From Lingula anatina (taxonomy: Eukaryota; Brachiopoda; Lingulata; Lingulida; Lingulidae): a DNA stretch of 40,526 bases. This document shows positions 22,047 to 32,224 of the stretch, piece by piece. Made by a program: the position numbers and the translations under genes. The stretch is from positions 256,004 to 296,529 of the forward strand of contig NW_019775544.1 in the NCBI RefSeq assembly GCF_001039355.2, written 5' to 3'. Within the stretch, counting starts at the first letter, position 1. Each line of letters begins with the position of its first letter. The notes beneath the pieces are model-generated. The model was not told the origin of the DNA, searched no databases, and saw only the letters and a list, made by a program, of their open reading frames with translations.

Positions 22047-22093
22047 CCAATGATGTACTTTCGACACGGCGCATACGTACAGCGTCACGTGAT
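22047..22093 (+). promoter_or_regulatory. PRP-C proximal promoter: CCAAT box and E-box
   Basis: CCAAT at 22047-22051 in GACAGCCAATGATG, and GCGTCACGTGAT at 22082-22093 (CACGTG 22086-22091), 89 bp before the start codon. Layout matches PRP-B. A 3-codon upstream ORF (ATGCAAAAATGA, 22172-22183) overlaps the main ATG in this copy only. Confidence 0.6.
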
Positions 22094-22179
22094 ACTTATC
22101 AAATTGATTTTTAGCCCGAGGAAGAAGGCGTATAGGCACACATCCTGTAAGCAAAGAACGGTGCCACACGTATGCAAAA

Positions 22180-25100
22180 ATGAACATCAGCTTTGAGGAC
22201 GCTCCCGCCCGGTAGGTAATATTTTGGCTTCATTTTATTATGATAAAATTTGAAAGTACTTTCCTTAAAATTTGCTCATCGTATGGGTCATCGGCATACA
22301 ATTATGATTTGATTAAAATATGGAAGGGCCAACGAGTTGTTTGTACAGAGCGATCAGAAAAGGTGTTTTTGCAGGTTGCAATACGATGGTAACAGTTCTG
22401 TGCAAACTGCTGATATTGCATCATTCATACCTAGGGATGTTATTTGACCTGTCCTTTTACCAAGTTTCAGTGAAGATCGAGGGCAACCTCGAGCCGCTAC
22501 TCACTCGACATTTCTCCCAGCGTTTCTCGGAAATCCTCTGATTAAACCAAGGTGTTGTCTAGAATTTCACGGCTACATCTTGGTTAAATCAGTCGAGACC
22601 TCTAAAACCTCGAGACCTCTGAGACAGAGCTTTACATTCTTGGCATGAAGAGAATAGTGACTTTGCTTGCATTATACCTTGTAGACAAATTTTAAATCTT
22701 TCATACTCTTAAAATTTTGAATAAATTTTTCACGTTTAACAATTATTCTTTATCATTTTATTACACCAAGTCATATCATATTGGTTTTGAAAACGGGATT
22801 TTTTTACATGTAAGCCACACGTGAGTACAAAAAATATTTGTAAATATATAACTTTTTAACGATGGTTGTGTTATTTACCTTTTGTTTCTAAGCTGCCCAT
22901 TCTTTCTCTTTATCAAAAATATCGGTAAAAATCAAATCTATTCCCATTTGAACTTGTAATTAGCACATGAATGTTCTGAAATTAAGCACAGCGTATTCCG
23001 AAACCGCCTCGTAGTCAAAAACATCTCAAAAACGTAGAATTATTACTCCTTTGGACTTGTAATAAACATCCGTCTGACTTTGACTATACTCCGGAACTGC
23101 CTCGTTGTCAGAAATATCACACAAAAAAAATTAATTATTGCTCCTTTGTACTTGTGAGAAATTTATTTGACTATATTCCGGTCCGACGCTCCTTTTTTAT
23201 CAGATATGTCACTAAAAAGTAGAGGTTTTGCCTTGGGACCATTGTTCCGCTGCAGTCCCAGCTGGGTGTGGCTCAGCTGAGACGTGCATGGTCAGTGTTG
23301 AACGTCCACAACAAGTATTTAGCTAAAATTGACCAAATTGGTCAGACATTAGGTAAGAATTTGGGGGGAGGTGACCAGCTCACGTGGACGAGTTTATTCC
23401 ATATAACATCGCTAGAACGTGATATAAGGTCACTTATTCGGTTTTAGTAATAGATAGACCCCGAGTCAGCGAGGGTTATGTGGCATACACGAGTGGTAGC
23501 ACGAGTGGATGTCACATAACCCTCGCTGACGAGGGATCTATCTTATTTAGACCACGGGTCCATTAGCGGGTTATAACGCATTCATGCGAGACGTGCGGTT
23601 ATGTGAGTTACACCACGTCTGGGTCTTTTGTTTTTCACTTCCACCGTTGTCTAAGGGGTGTTTTAGGAAGAAATGACAGTATTTTTCCTCGGTATGTATG
23701 TCAAATAATACTCTTCCCCTCTCGCGATATATGCCATGAATTCCTTTCGCTGATGTTATGGCATATATCGCTCGGGTAACGGTGTATTGTCTCACACACA
23801 TCGAAATTTTGTTTTAATTTTAAAAACACCAAGTGATTGAATCTGAACATAACTCACATATCTATAATTCATACGCCTCGAAAAAGATCAAATATGTATA
23901 TGTAGGCACGCGCCAGTAAAGATGTGCCCTGCAACGGTAGCTCTAACTATTCCTTTTGTGCCTGTGCCATCAATTTGAAGTAGAAGTAATCTGTCGTTTT
24001 AATTTCATAGTTTGACTATTCAGTAGGGTTACTTTTTTTTGATTGACCACAGCGTATTGCAATTGAAAATGTTACTCCATAATACCGGTGTAGCTTCAGT
24101 ACTGTCTACGAGTATTGAAATTTTGAGCTAACTTATTACAGAGTAAAATTTTGAATTAAAATTTGTTTAGCTAATTATCTAATATCAATGTTACAATTTA
24201 ACCACGGTTATCATCACTTGGCAATTATAAGGTACTTCATTAATGGGATTATTCCTTAAAAAGCGGACTTTATTGCCCATAACTCGAACAAAAGTACCTT
24301 GTTGTTTGCTAACTCGGTGCAAATAAGGTGTGAATGTTTATAGTAATTTGGTATGAAGAAAAAAATAGATTCACAATGTGATTAAATACTGACCATTTAT
24401 GGTCTGATTGCACACTTATTAGACTTAAAATATGACAGTAAAAAAATTAACAAATAGAAATAAGATTATATTTAAGTCATTAACACCCAGGGTCTAATTC
24501 TTTAAGCTTTTTACTCAGTCCACTTTTTAGTAACTTAAGTAATTAAATCAAATTACCTTAACCATTTATTTTTTAACTCGAATATCTTTTCGCAGGTCTC
24601 ACATGGACGACGACCTTATTAGGTGGAGATGTAACAAACCTAATTATGACGTTGTCAATGAACTTTATCTGAAGGAAAGATCAAAGACCCACAAACCTAA
24701 CTCTGTGGAGAAGACAATTGAGAATTTAGTGAAGACCTTCGAGATGGAGTTAACAAATAAGAAGATTCCCAAAGTAAGAAATGAAATATGGCAGACTACA
24801 TAATCCTTTACTTATTGAACTATTCTTAGTAAACTATATTGACATTGACATTATATTATATTGACATTGACATAGTCTGACAGACATTCGTTTTTTTTCC
24901 TCAGGGGAATTTTTTGTCTCCTGTGCGCCGTGTGTGTTCTGAATGTTTTAAATGTGTCCTGAATGTTTACATAATGTGTCAAAAAGTAAAATGAAACAAA
25001 ATTAAAGATTAATGGATAAACAGTGGCCCTTACTAGACCAGTTTGATTTTTTTTTTCAAATTTCAGTTTTCAATTTTTGTCGGGTCATAAAACATAAATA

Positions 25101-28100
25101 TAAAGAACTCAAGACGTAGAATATTGTTAATGAATAAAAAGATGGAAATATTGGTATAAGCTTTATTGATTCATGTTACAATAAAAATGTGATGATATAA
25201 TATATATTAAAATATTTTAAGCTGTGTGTAAATGTAGAATTTATTCTGATTTAATTATCACACCCGCTTTACTTTCAACAGGAATGGAAGAGTATCGCAT
25301 ACGACGTTTTTAAAATGCAGATAAATGGTGGGAAATACTTCAGCGCAGACGAGCTTGCAGACGTCGGTAGCTACAACGCGCTTTTGGCCGATGCACCTCT
25401 GTTCAAGGCAACAGGCGAAAAGCAGGAGATCCTTCATGGGCAGTATAAAGAAGCCTTTCCTGGTGGATTTGCCTGGGAGGTGCTGGATGTCATCTCAGGT
25501 AGATACCAGTGTGTTGCCAGTGGGAGACCAGAGATGGGGTGGGAAGATTGTATGCCCTGGGTCTGCATTCATTTACCGTTGTATGGACAAGTGGTAGTTG
25601 GTACAGTTTTGTTTTATTCACTTCAGCATGTCAGTCTTTATGTNTCCTTTTGTGCCTGTGCCATCAATTTGAAGTAGAAGTAATCTGTCGTTTTAATTTC
25701 ATAGTTTGACTATTCAGTAGGGTTACTTTTTTTTGATTGACCACAGCGTATTGCAATTGAAAATGTTACTCCATAATACCGGTGTAGCTTCAGTACTGTC
25801 TACGAGTATTGAAATTTTGAGCTAACTTATTACAGAGTAAAATTTTGAATTAAAATTTGTTTAGCTAATTATCTAATATCAATGTTACAATTTAACCACG
25901 GTTATCATCACTTGGCAATTATAAGGTACTTCATTAATGGGATTATTCCTTAAAAAGCGGACTTTATTGCCCATAACTCGAACAAAAGTACCTTGTTGTT
26001 TGCTAACTCGGTGCAAATAAGGTGTGAATGTTTATAGTAATTTGGTATGAAGAAAAAAATAGATTCACAATGTGATTAAATACTGACCATTTATGGTCTG
26101 ATTGCACACTTATTAGACTTAAAATATGACAGTAAAAAAATTAACAAATAGAAATAAGATTATATTTAAGTCATTAACACCCAGGGTCTAATTCTTTAAG
26201 CTTTTTACTCAGTCCACTTTTTAGTAACTTAAGTAATTAAATCAAATTACCTTAACCATTTATTTTTTAACTCGAATATCTTTTCGCAGGTCTCACATGG
26301 ACGACGACCTTATTAGGTGGAGATGTAACAAACCTAATTATGACGTTGTCAATGAACTTTATCTGAAGGAAAGATCAAAGACCCACAAACCTAACTCTGT
26401 GGAGAAGACAATTGAGAATTTAGTGAAGACCTTCGAGATGGAGTTAACAAATAAGAAGATTCCCAAAGTAAGAAATGAAATATGGCAGACTACATAATCC
26501 TTTACTTATTGAACTATTCTTAGTAAACTATATTGACATTGACATTATATTATATTGACATTGACATAGTCTGACAGACATTCGTTTTTTTTCCTCAGGG
26601 GAATTTTTTGTCTCCTGTGCGCCGTGTGTGTTCTGAATGTTTTAAATGTGTCCTGAATGTTTACATAATGTGTCAAAAAGTAAAATGAAACAAAATTAAA
26701 GATTAATGGATAAACAGTGGCCCTTACTAGACCAGTTTGATTTTTTTTTTCAAATTTCAGTTTTCAATTTTTGTCGGGTCATAAAACATAAATATAAAGA
26801 ACTCAAGACGTAGAATATTGTTAATGAATAAAAAGATGGAAATATTGGTATAAGCTTTATTGATTCATGTTACAATAAAAATGTGATGATATAATATATA
26901 TTAAAATATTTTAAGCTGTGTGTAAATGTAGAATTTATTCTGATTTAATTATCACACCCGCTTTACTTTCAACAGGAATGGAAGAGTATCGCATACGACG
27001 TTTTTAAAATGCAGATAAATGGTGGGAAATACTTCAGCGCAGACGAGCTTGCAGACGTCGGTAGCTACAACGCGCTTTTGGCCGATGCACCTCTGTTCAA
27101 GGCAACAGGCGAAAAGCAGGAGATCCTTCATGGGCAGTATAAAGAAGCCTTTCCTGGTGGATTTGCCTGGGAGGTGCTGGATGTCATCTCAGGTAGATAC
27201 CAGTGTGTTGCCAGTGGGAGACCAGAGATGGGGTGGGAAGATTGTATGCCCTGGGTCTGCATTCATTTACCGTTGTATGGACAAGTGGTAGTTGGTACAG
27301 TTTTGTTTTATTCACTTCAGCATGTCAGTCTTTATGTCTTACCTTTGATATATTGATTGATTTTTTAATCATTATTTTCACCATATTATCATTTGGTATC
27401 CTTAGGGTCCCGAATCATAAAAAATGCCAACGCATGCCTACAGTGACCTGGACAATTTCTGTTATTCTGTCTCATAGCACTGTCAGACTAGAACAAATAT
27501 GTATTTCAACAAATAGCAATGAACAAGCTTACAATGTAAAATAACAGTGCACCCTCGTAAAGTGAGACAGCGGAAACAAGTCATTCTGCTGAACATGTCA
27601 GACAACGATCGAGTCATTCATTGTTTGTCTTTCCTGAAACCAGTATAGAATGCAGAACCAGCTTTTAAAGTTTCGGGAACAAGGTTAGGTTGTTGGCTAT
27701 GTTCAAGCAAAATTATGTAAAATTACAGGGCACCTGCGTGAAGTGGGACAACGAAAACAAGTCAGACAGCAACAGCAAGTCTGACAGCGAAAAAGTTTAA
27801 ACATTGAAACAGATCAGACAACAGTTGAGTCAGCCATTATTTTACTTTCCAAATACCAGTATGGAATACAGAACCAGCTCATTTATCATTATTATCATAG
27901 TATAATTTGGCAAATTGGGTTTAGGTCCTGAATCGACAAAAATACACACTTTTTTCTTCTCATATCCCCCAAGGATGCCAACGCACGCATCAATAGGCCA
28001 AGACAACACAAACAGGTCAGAAAACGAAACAGGTCAGATATTGTTTGTCTTTCTAAATATTGGTATGGAATGCAGAACCAGGTTTTAAAGATTAAGAAAC

Positions 28101-29455
28101 AGCGTTGAGTAATCAGCAATGTTTAAGCAAACTATGTAAAATGACAGTGCACCGGCTTGAAGTAGGACGAAGTAAGTCGGACAGCAAAACAAGTCAGACA
28201 ACGAAACAAGTCAGACAACGATAGAGTTAGTCACTGTTCGTCTCTCCAATCTAGTATGGAATGCATAACCAGCTTTTGAAGTTTCAGAAACATCGTTGGG
28301 TTGTTAGCAATGTTCAAGCAAAATTATGTAAAATAACTGTGCACCCGCGTGAAGTGAGACGGCGAAACAAGTCACACAACAAAACAAGTCAGACATCGAA
28401 ACAAGTTAGAAAACACAACAAATCAGACAACGATAGACAGTGAAACAGGTCAGACGTTGTCTAAAATTATACGTTGATCAGCCGTTGTTTGTCGTTCCTG
28501 GCACCAGTATAGAATGCTGAATCAGCGTTTAAAGTAGTTTGCACTGTACCACCATGCTATATTAACGTTTGTATGTGCAAGTAAAGTTAACCTACAATTT
28601 TCATTATTTTCATTTATAAACAACAGAATTTTTAACAGACAAGTTTATTAAAAACATTTGCACAAAGAATGACAAAGAAAAATTAAAACAAGAACAGATG
28701 CATTAGCTCAGTTGCAAATACAGTAGAAATATTCGAAGTATACAAATTCTTGAAATATCTGTAAGTTTATCAAAAACATGGATTGTGAACAAAAACTAAT
28801 ATTTTGTATAATAGTTGGTAATCACAATTTACAGAAAAAAATGCTACGGGTTGTGCAACTACTTCACCTCTTCTTTTAAATGATTTTGTTATAAAGTTGG
28901 AATGGGAAATTTAATTTTTTGTTGGGACTGTTAAATAGTTTGCACAATTTACGTTTTGGAGACTTTGTGTTAAGTTTTAGAATTGAGATTAAGCTGACAA
29001 AAATTATACGTTGAACAGAGTTTTAGAAAGTGGCATTTGTAGTTTTGATAACAATTTGCACGGATATTTAAATGGAAATGTTCGCATATACATGCACGTC
29101 AGCATTTTTGCCAGACGCAGGAATAAAAAATCCTTTTTTATCCGTAAAGATTCCTTCTGTGTCCACGACACACCATACAACATTTGCAAAAGGTTGAATA
29201 TTTTTAGGTCCGCCTGTGGTAACGTTTACTTGGCGGCACTGGGCCGAGTGGACCGGACCTTACAAGGGGGTGTCGCCCTCTGGCGAGAGGGTTGAAATGA
29301 AAGGCTGCGCCATCGCTACTGTGAACGAAAAACCGCAGATTGAAGAGTTGAAAGTCTACTTCGATCCCAACACTATTCTGGCCACCTTACAGAAGCTGAA
29401 CAAAGGAACAAATGAGGGAATCGCCAGATGTCCCTTCCACAAGAATATGATGTAA
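22180..29455 (+). CDS. PRP-C: pathogen-related protein-like (NTF2-like/SnoaL fold), 224 aa
   Basis: Exons: 22180-22211, then 24596-24773 and 25282-25498 (or their identical second copies 26290-26467 and 26976-27192), then 29208-29455 (stop TAA). With one exon 2 and one exon 3 the frame is 224 codons, as in PRP-A and PRP-B. Starts MNISFEDAPAR and keeps DDDLIRWRCNKPNY, YNALLADAPLF, PGGFAWEVLDVISGPP, TFTWRHW, GPYKGVSPSGERVEM and RCPFHK near the end. Exon 4 is the most divergent of the three (EKPQIEELKVYFDPNTILAT, C-terminal KNMM). Intron 1 is enlarged by about 1.8 kb (roughly 22420-24230) relative to PRP-B. Splicing exon 3 back to a second exon 2 would be out of frame (phase 1 to phase 2), so a real exon 2-3 duplication could not be translated as an extended protein. 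Confidence 0.85.
22540..22590. repeat. Imperfect hairpin in PRP-C intron 1
   Basis: GATTAAACCAAGGTG (22540-22554) pairs with CATCTTGGTTAAATC (22576-22590) with two or three mismatches. It lies in the part of intron 1 absent from PRP-B. Confidence 0.55.
23453..23542. repeat. Long near-perfect hairpin, about 34-bp arms (PRP-C intron 1)
   Basis: Left arm 23453-23486 (GATAGACCCCGAGTCAGCGA, then GGGTTATGTGGCAT) and right arm 23509-23542 (ATGTCACATAACCCTCGCTG, then ACGAGGGATCTATC) are inverted copies with few mismatches. The 22-base loop carries ACGAGTGG twice. The core GTCAGCGAGGGTTATGTG resembles a transposon terminus. Confidence 0.75.
23724..23771. repeat. Perfect 14-bp inverted repeat, 20-bp loop
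   Basis: GCGATATATGCCAT (23724-23737) and ATGGCATATATCGC (23758-23771). It lies about 180 bp after the long hairpin, probably in the same inserted element. Confidence 0.75.
23951..25643 (+). repeat. First copy of a 1,693-bp direct duplication (contig overlap)
   Basis: Reads the same as 25645-27337 by eye, including intronic homopolymers and AT-rich stretches. It includes part of PRP-C intron 1, exon 2, intron 2, exon 3 and the start of intron 3. It ends exactly at the single n (25644). Confidence 0.92.
25644..25644. other. Single ambiguous base n: contig junction
   Basis: The only n in the window. It is bounded exactly by the end of the first and the start of the second copy of the 1,693-bp duplication, which is what an unmerged contig overlap looks like. 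Confidence 0.9.
25645..27337 (+). repeat. Second copy of the 1,693-bp direct duplication, with repeated PRP-C exons 2 and 3
   Basis: Offset 1,694 from the first copy. Contains duplicate exon 2 (26290-26467) and exon 3 (26976-27192). After 27337 the sequence continues smoothly along the homologous PRP-B intron 3 (from about 15880), whereas the first copy is cut off at 25643. No equivalent duplication exists in PRP-A or PRP-B. Confidence 0.92.
27400..28560 (+). repeat. Satellite-like array in PRP-C intron 3
   Basis: Units are anchored on TATGTAAAAT-type sequence at about 27533, 27715, 28133 and 28325, spaced about 182, 418 and 192 bp. Each has GTGCACC.CGTGAAGTGAGAC, several CAAGTCAGACAACGAAAC microrepeats, TTGTTTGTCTTTCC and GGAATGCAGAACCAGCTTTT. 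Same unit order as in PRP-B intron 3, with one more unit. Non-coding. Confidence 0.75.
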
Positions 29456-29675
29456 AATTGCAAAATCGAAAGAGTATTGCAAAGGTAATCGCAAGAAAGG
29501 TTTAGGTGTTTTTAACTCCTTCAAAGGCAATTATTCAGAGTACACGACAATTATTGTTATTTATGTGGACGATGTATAAAGACAATTCGAGACTCTACCC
29601 AAATTCAATGAATAATTTAGGGTGAAATACTCCGTAACCACAGCTCTTTAACAATTCTTAATGCACCGAAGGTTG

Positions 29676-29681
29676 AATAAG
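29676..29681 (+). terminator. Variant poly(A) signal AATAAG for PRP-C
   Basis: Aligned with the AATAAA of PRP-A and PRP-B within the shared context ACAATTCT.AATGCACC..A, but with a final A-to-G change. AATAAG is a weak variant, so PRP-C may use another site. Confidence 0.35.
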
Positions 29682-29867
29682 AAATTACGGGTATTCATGG
29701 AAGAGTTTAATGCGTAAGTCTTGGTTGTTGTTTGATTTGATCTGTTAGCTCCTTCTAAGGAAAGTATTTCTACTCCCCTGCCAAAAAAGTGTCACCCCTA
29801 ATTCAACATGTAAAATGATACAGAAAATCAAGCCACAAACTAATGTTTCCATTCAACTTCCCGACTG

Positions 29868-29896
29868 TTTTTTTTTTTTTTTTTTTTTTTTTTTTT
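29868..29896. repeat. T29 homopolymer
   Basis: Twenty-nine consecutive T in the PRP-C 3' flank. It could be the poly(A) tail of a minus-strand retrocopy, but no source sequence was recognised next to it. The length is error-prone. Confidence 0.85.
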
Positions 29897-32224
29897 CACG
29901 AACTTTTGCTGATTGTACAACCAATGAATACTCGAACCAAAGTATAAAAAGTGAAAGCCTCGTTTTAGTATTTTGTCCGGTATAATATAATCGGTGTTGA
30001 TTATTTCAATGGTCAAGCTTGGTACGCTAATAATGCTCACATTGTCAAATTACACAATGATCAGCTGTCTAGTTACTACGCAATAGTAAAATAAAATCTA
30101 TGGGTATCTTGCTAGCAATTTGCATAAATGCGGTATGTGTGACACGTACCTTTTTGGTAGGGAAGTATAGATCACAGTTGTTATTTTGTTATTTCTCTTA
30201 TTACGATTGATACGCTAATCAAAAATGTGTATCTGTAACATTTTACTTGGAATTGCAAATAATTGTTAATGGATCAGACCTAGAACTATTGGTTGAAAAT
30301 AAGCAAGAATGATATAAGTCTAGAACCTAGACTACTCCGCAATTAGAAACGATTATTATTTCACTTTCTTTGCCGAAATGAGTCTTGTCTAACTTTATGT
30401 TAAGACTGCATTACAAGAGAATATATTTTTGATTCTTTAAGAATTGTTTTTAAAAGATACACAAGCAAACAAGTCTTACAGATTCCGAAGCAAACTCACA
30501 AAAGCTTCTCTGCATTTCTAAAAACTGTTTCATGGATGACTGAAATAAGAGTATCAGTTTTTTTATTCCTTGACAAAAGTATATTATGATTTAACATTCA
30601 TGGAGGCATCATTTTACACTGCGTTAGGGGTATGAATACATTAGACTAGGGAGCTTGCAACTAATATTCAATATTCAGTAAAGAACGGTATAACAAAGGT
30701 AGTCCTCAAGGAACCGCACATGTAGTTCACTCCCCATTACTTTGTTCAGTGTTTTTCGTCCTATATGCTAACCCCAATACTTCGACTTACCCTAACCTTT
30801 ACAAATCATGTGGGACCCCGGACTACCATTCCTAGGACTATCATTTCTGTCAAACCTTGTTTGTAATATATATATTCAGCATGCAAAAGTGAACGAAATT
30901 TAGGAATGCTCATGGAAGCAAATATAGCGTTATTCAGATATCGGAAAATAATCGAAATTAAAGGTCATTTTTCTTTTGAAACTGGCATGGTCTTTGTTAA
31001 TTTTGCTAATTTTACTTTAAAATAAGGAAATGACATGGCATAACATGCCATTAAAAGAATGCCGATTTTACCGATATTTGGGTGTACACACTTACAGGAA
31101 GTTAAAGACATTGTAAAGGTTGAATAGATGAAAACTGAAAGAGACGGAAAGTACGGGCATGTGTTATCTATCCTTAGTGATCACCACAATGTTCAGAGGG
31201 TTTATTACTACCAGTCCTATGGAAGTCCTTGATACTCAGATCTATCACTTAGAGGGCTGGTGTATGTTCATTTTAGACTAAAATCAGTGAAAAATATCTT
31301 ATATCTGTCCAAGCTAAGATAGTACAGGCCATCCTAGGTGCATCTGCAGCAGACTGTCAACAAAACGGTTAGAGATGACTTACTTGGCAGCATGAGATAC
31401 AGCATAAATATCCAAAGCGTACGTTATTTTAATTGTTTTTTTTTTAATACAGACTCGGTTAGATGGCCCAAATTTATCTTTAATGCAGTACGAAGACAAC
31501 ACCGAATGCGTGACGGGACATGGCAGATAATGATCTTGGTTCGGCCCCTTTCAGCAGATCAAGCGTAGAGATGACGAAATAAAATAGCTCGAAATAGATT
31601 TTATTCGATAACGTAGAGAAATTTTAAAATGCTTTAAAGAGTATAAATAATTTTTAGAAAGAGATTTTGCTGTTACCACCAACAAAATAGCAAAGTAATC
31701 TAAAATAATGAAAATCGCGCAAATTCAGGTCGTAACGATAACTGCATTGCAACTTCATTGCACCATATGAGTTTTAAGCCGATGGTGTAGAAATTGTGTC
31801 ATATGCGAATTCATTCCTAGAACACGATGGAGTACAAGACTGTTCTTGTAGAGATAATGGTTTCTTTTGTTTCGTAAAGAAAAAAGTTTGAACGCTTATA
31901 CATAGAGTAAATTTAGAAGTGATTGTTTATAGTGTTTATTCATATTTATTATTAACATAATTATTGAAAATATTGAAAATAAGAAGCAGAGATAATATAA
32001 TACAATGTGATACTCGACAAAACATATAAGCAAGTCAAGACTTATCCAATAATAACGGAAATCCTCCAAAAAGTTTGCAACATGTGGACATTACATTCTC
32101 TGTTTCAGCAATGCTTTTTTATATATCCTCATTGACAGTAACAGTAAACGACCTTTTCTAGCTTCTGTGTTGACACTAATGCAAAAAACAAAATGATTTA
32201 TCTTCAGCTTCTTATAAATTTTCT
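29897..32224. other. Intergenic: PRP-C 3' flank, then unassigned sequence
   Basis: Up to about 30670 the sequence is diverged but alignable to the PRP-A and PRP-B 3' flanks (for example GGATGACTGAAATAA, CCTTGACAAAA and GGTATGAATAC in order at 30530-30640), which marks the end of the tandem unit. From 30670 to 32224 no gene or repeat was recognised. A 76-codon frame at 31338-31568 resembles nothing I know. Confidence 0.5.
31936..31941 (-). terminator. Candidate poly(A) signal for EPDR-like 1
   Basis: TTTATT on the plus strand (AATAAA on minus), about 285 bp beyond the stop at 32225. Further TTTATT copies follow, so the choice is uncertain. Confidence 0.35.

Noticed and set aside
24596-27192. 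A PRP-C isoform or fourth gene using duplicated exons 2 and 3
   Set aside because: The copies are identical and flank a single n. Tandem inclusion is out of frame and no extra exon 1 or exon 4 accompanies them.
16060-28460. CRISPR-like short regularly spaced motif CAAGTCAGACAACGAAAC
   Set aside because: Spacing is irregular, the copies are degenerate, the units belong to longer intronic repeats, and the context is a eukaryotic gene. There are no unique spacers of constant length.
31338-31568. 76-codon plus-strand open frame as a small gene
   Set aside because: No recognisable domain, no conserved paralogue, and no splice or promoter support.
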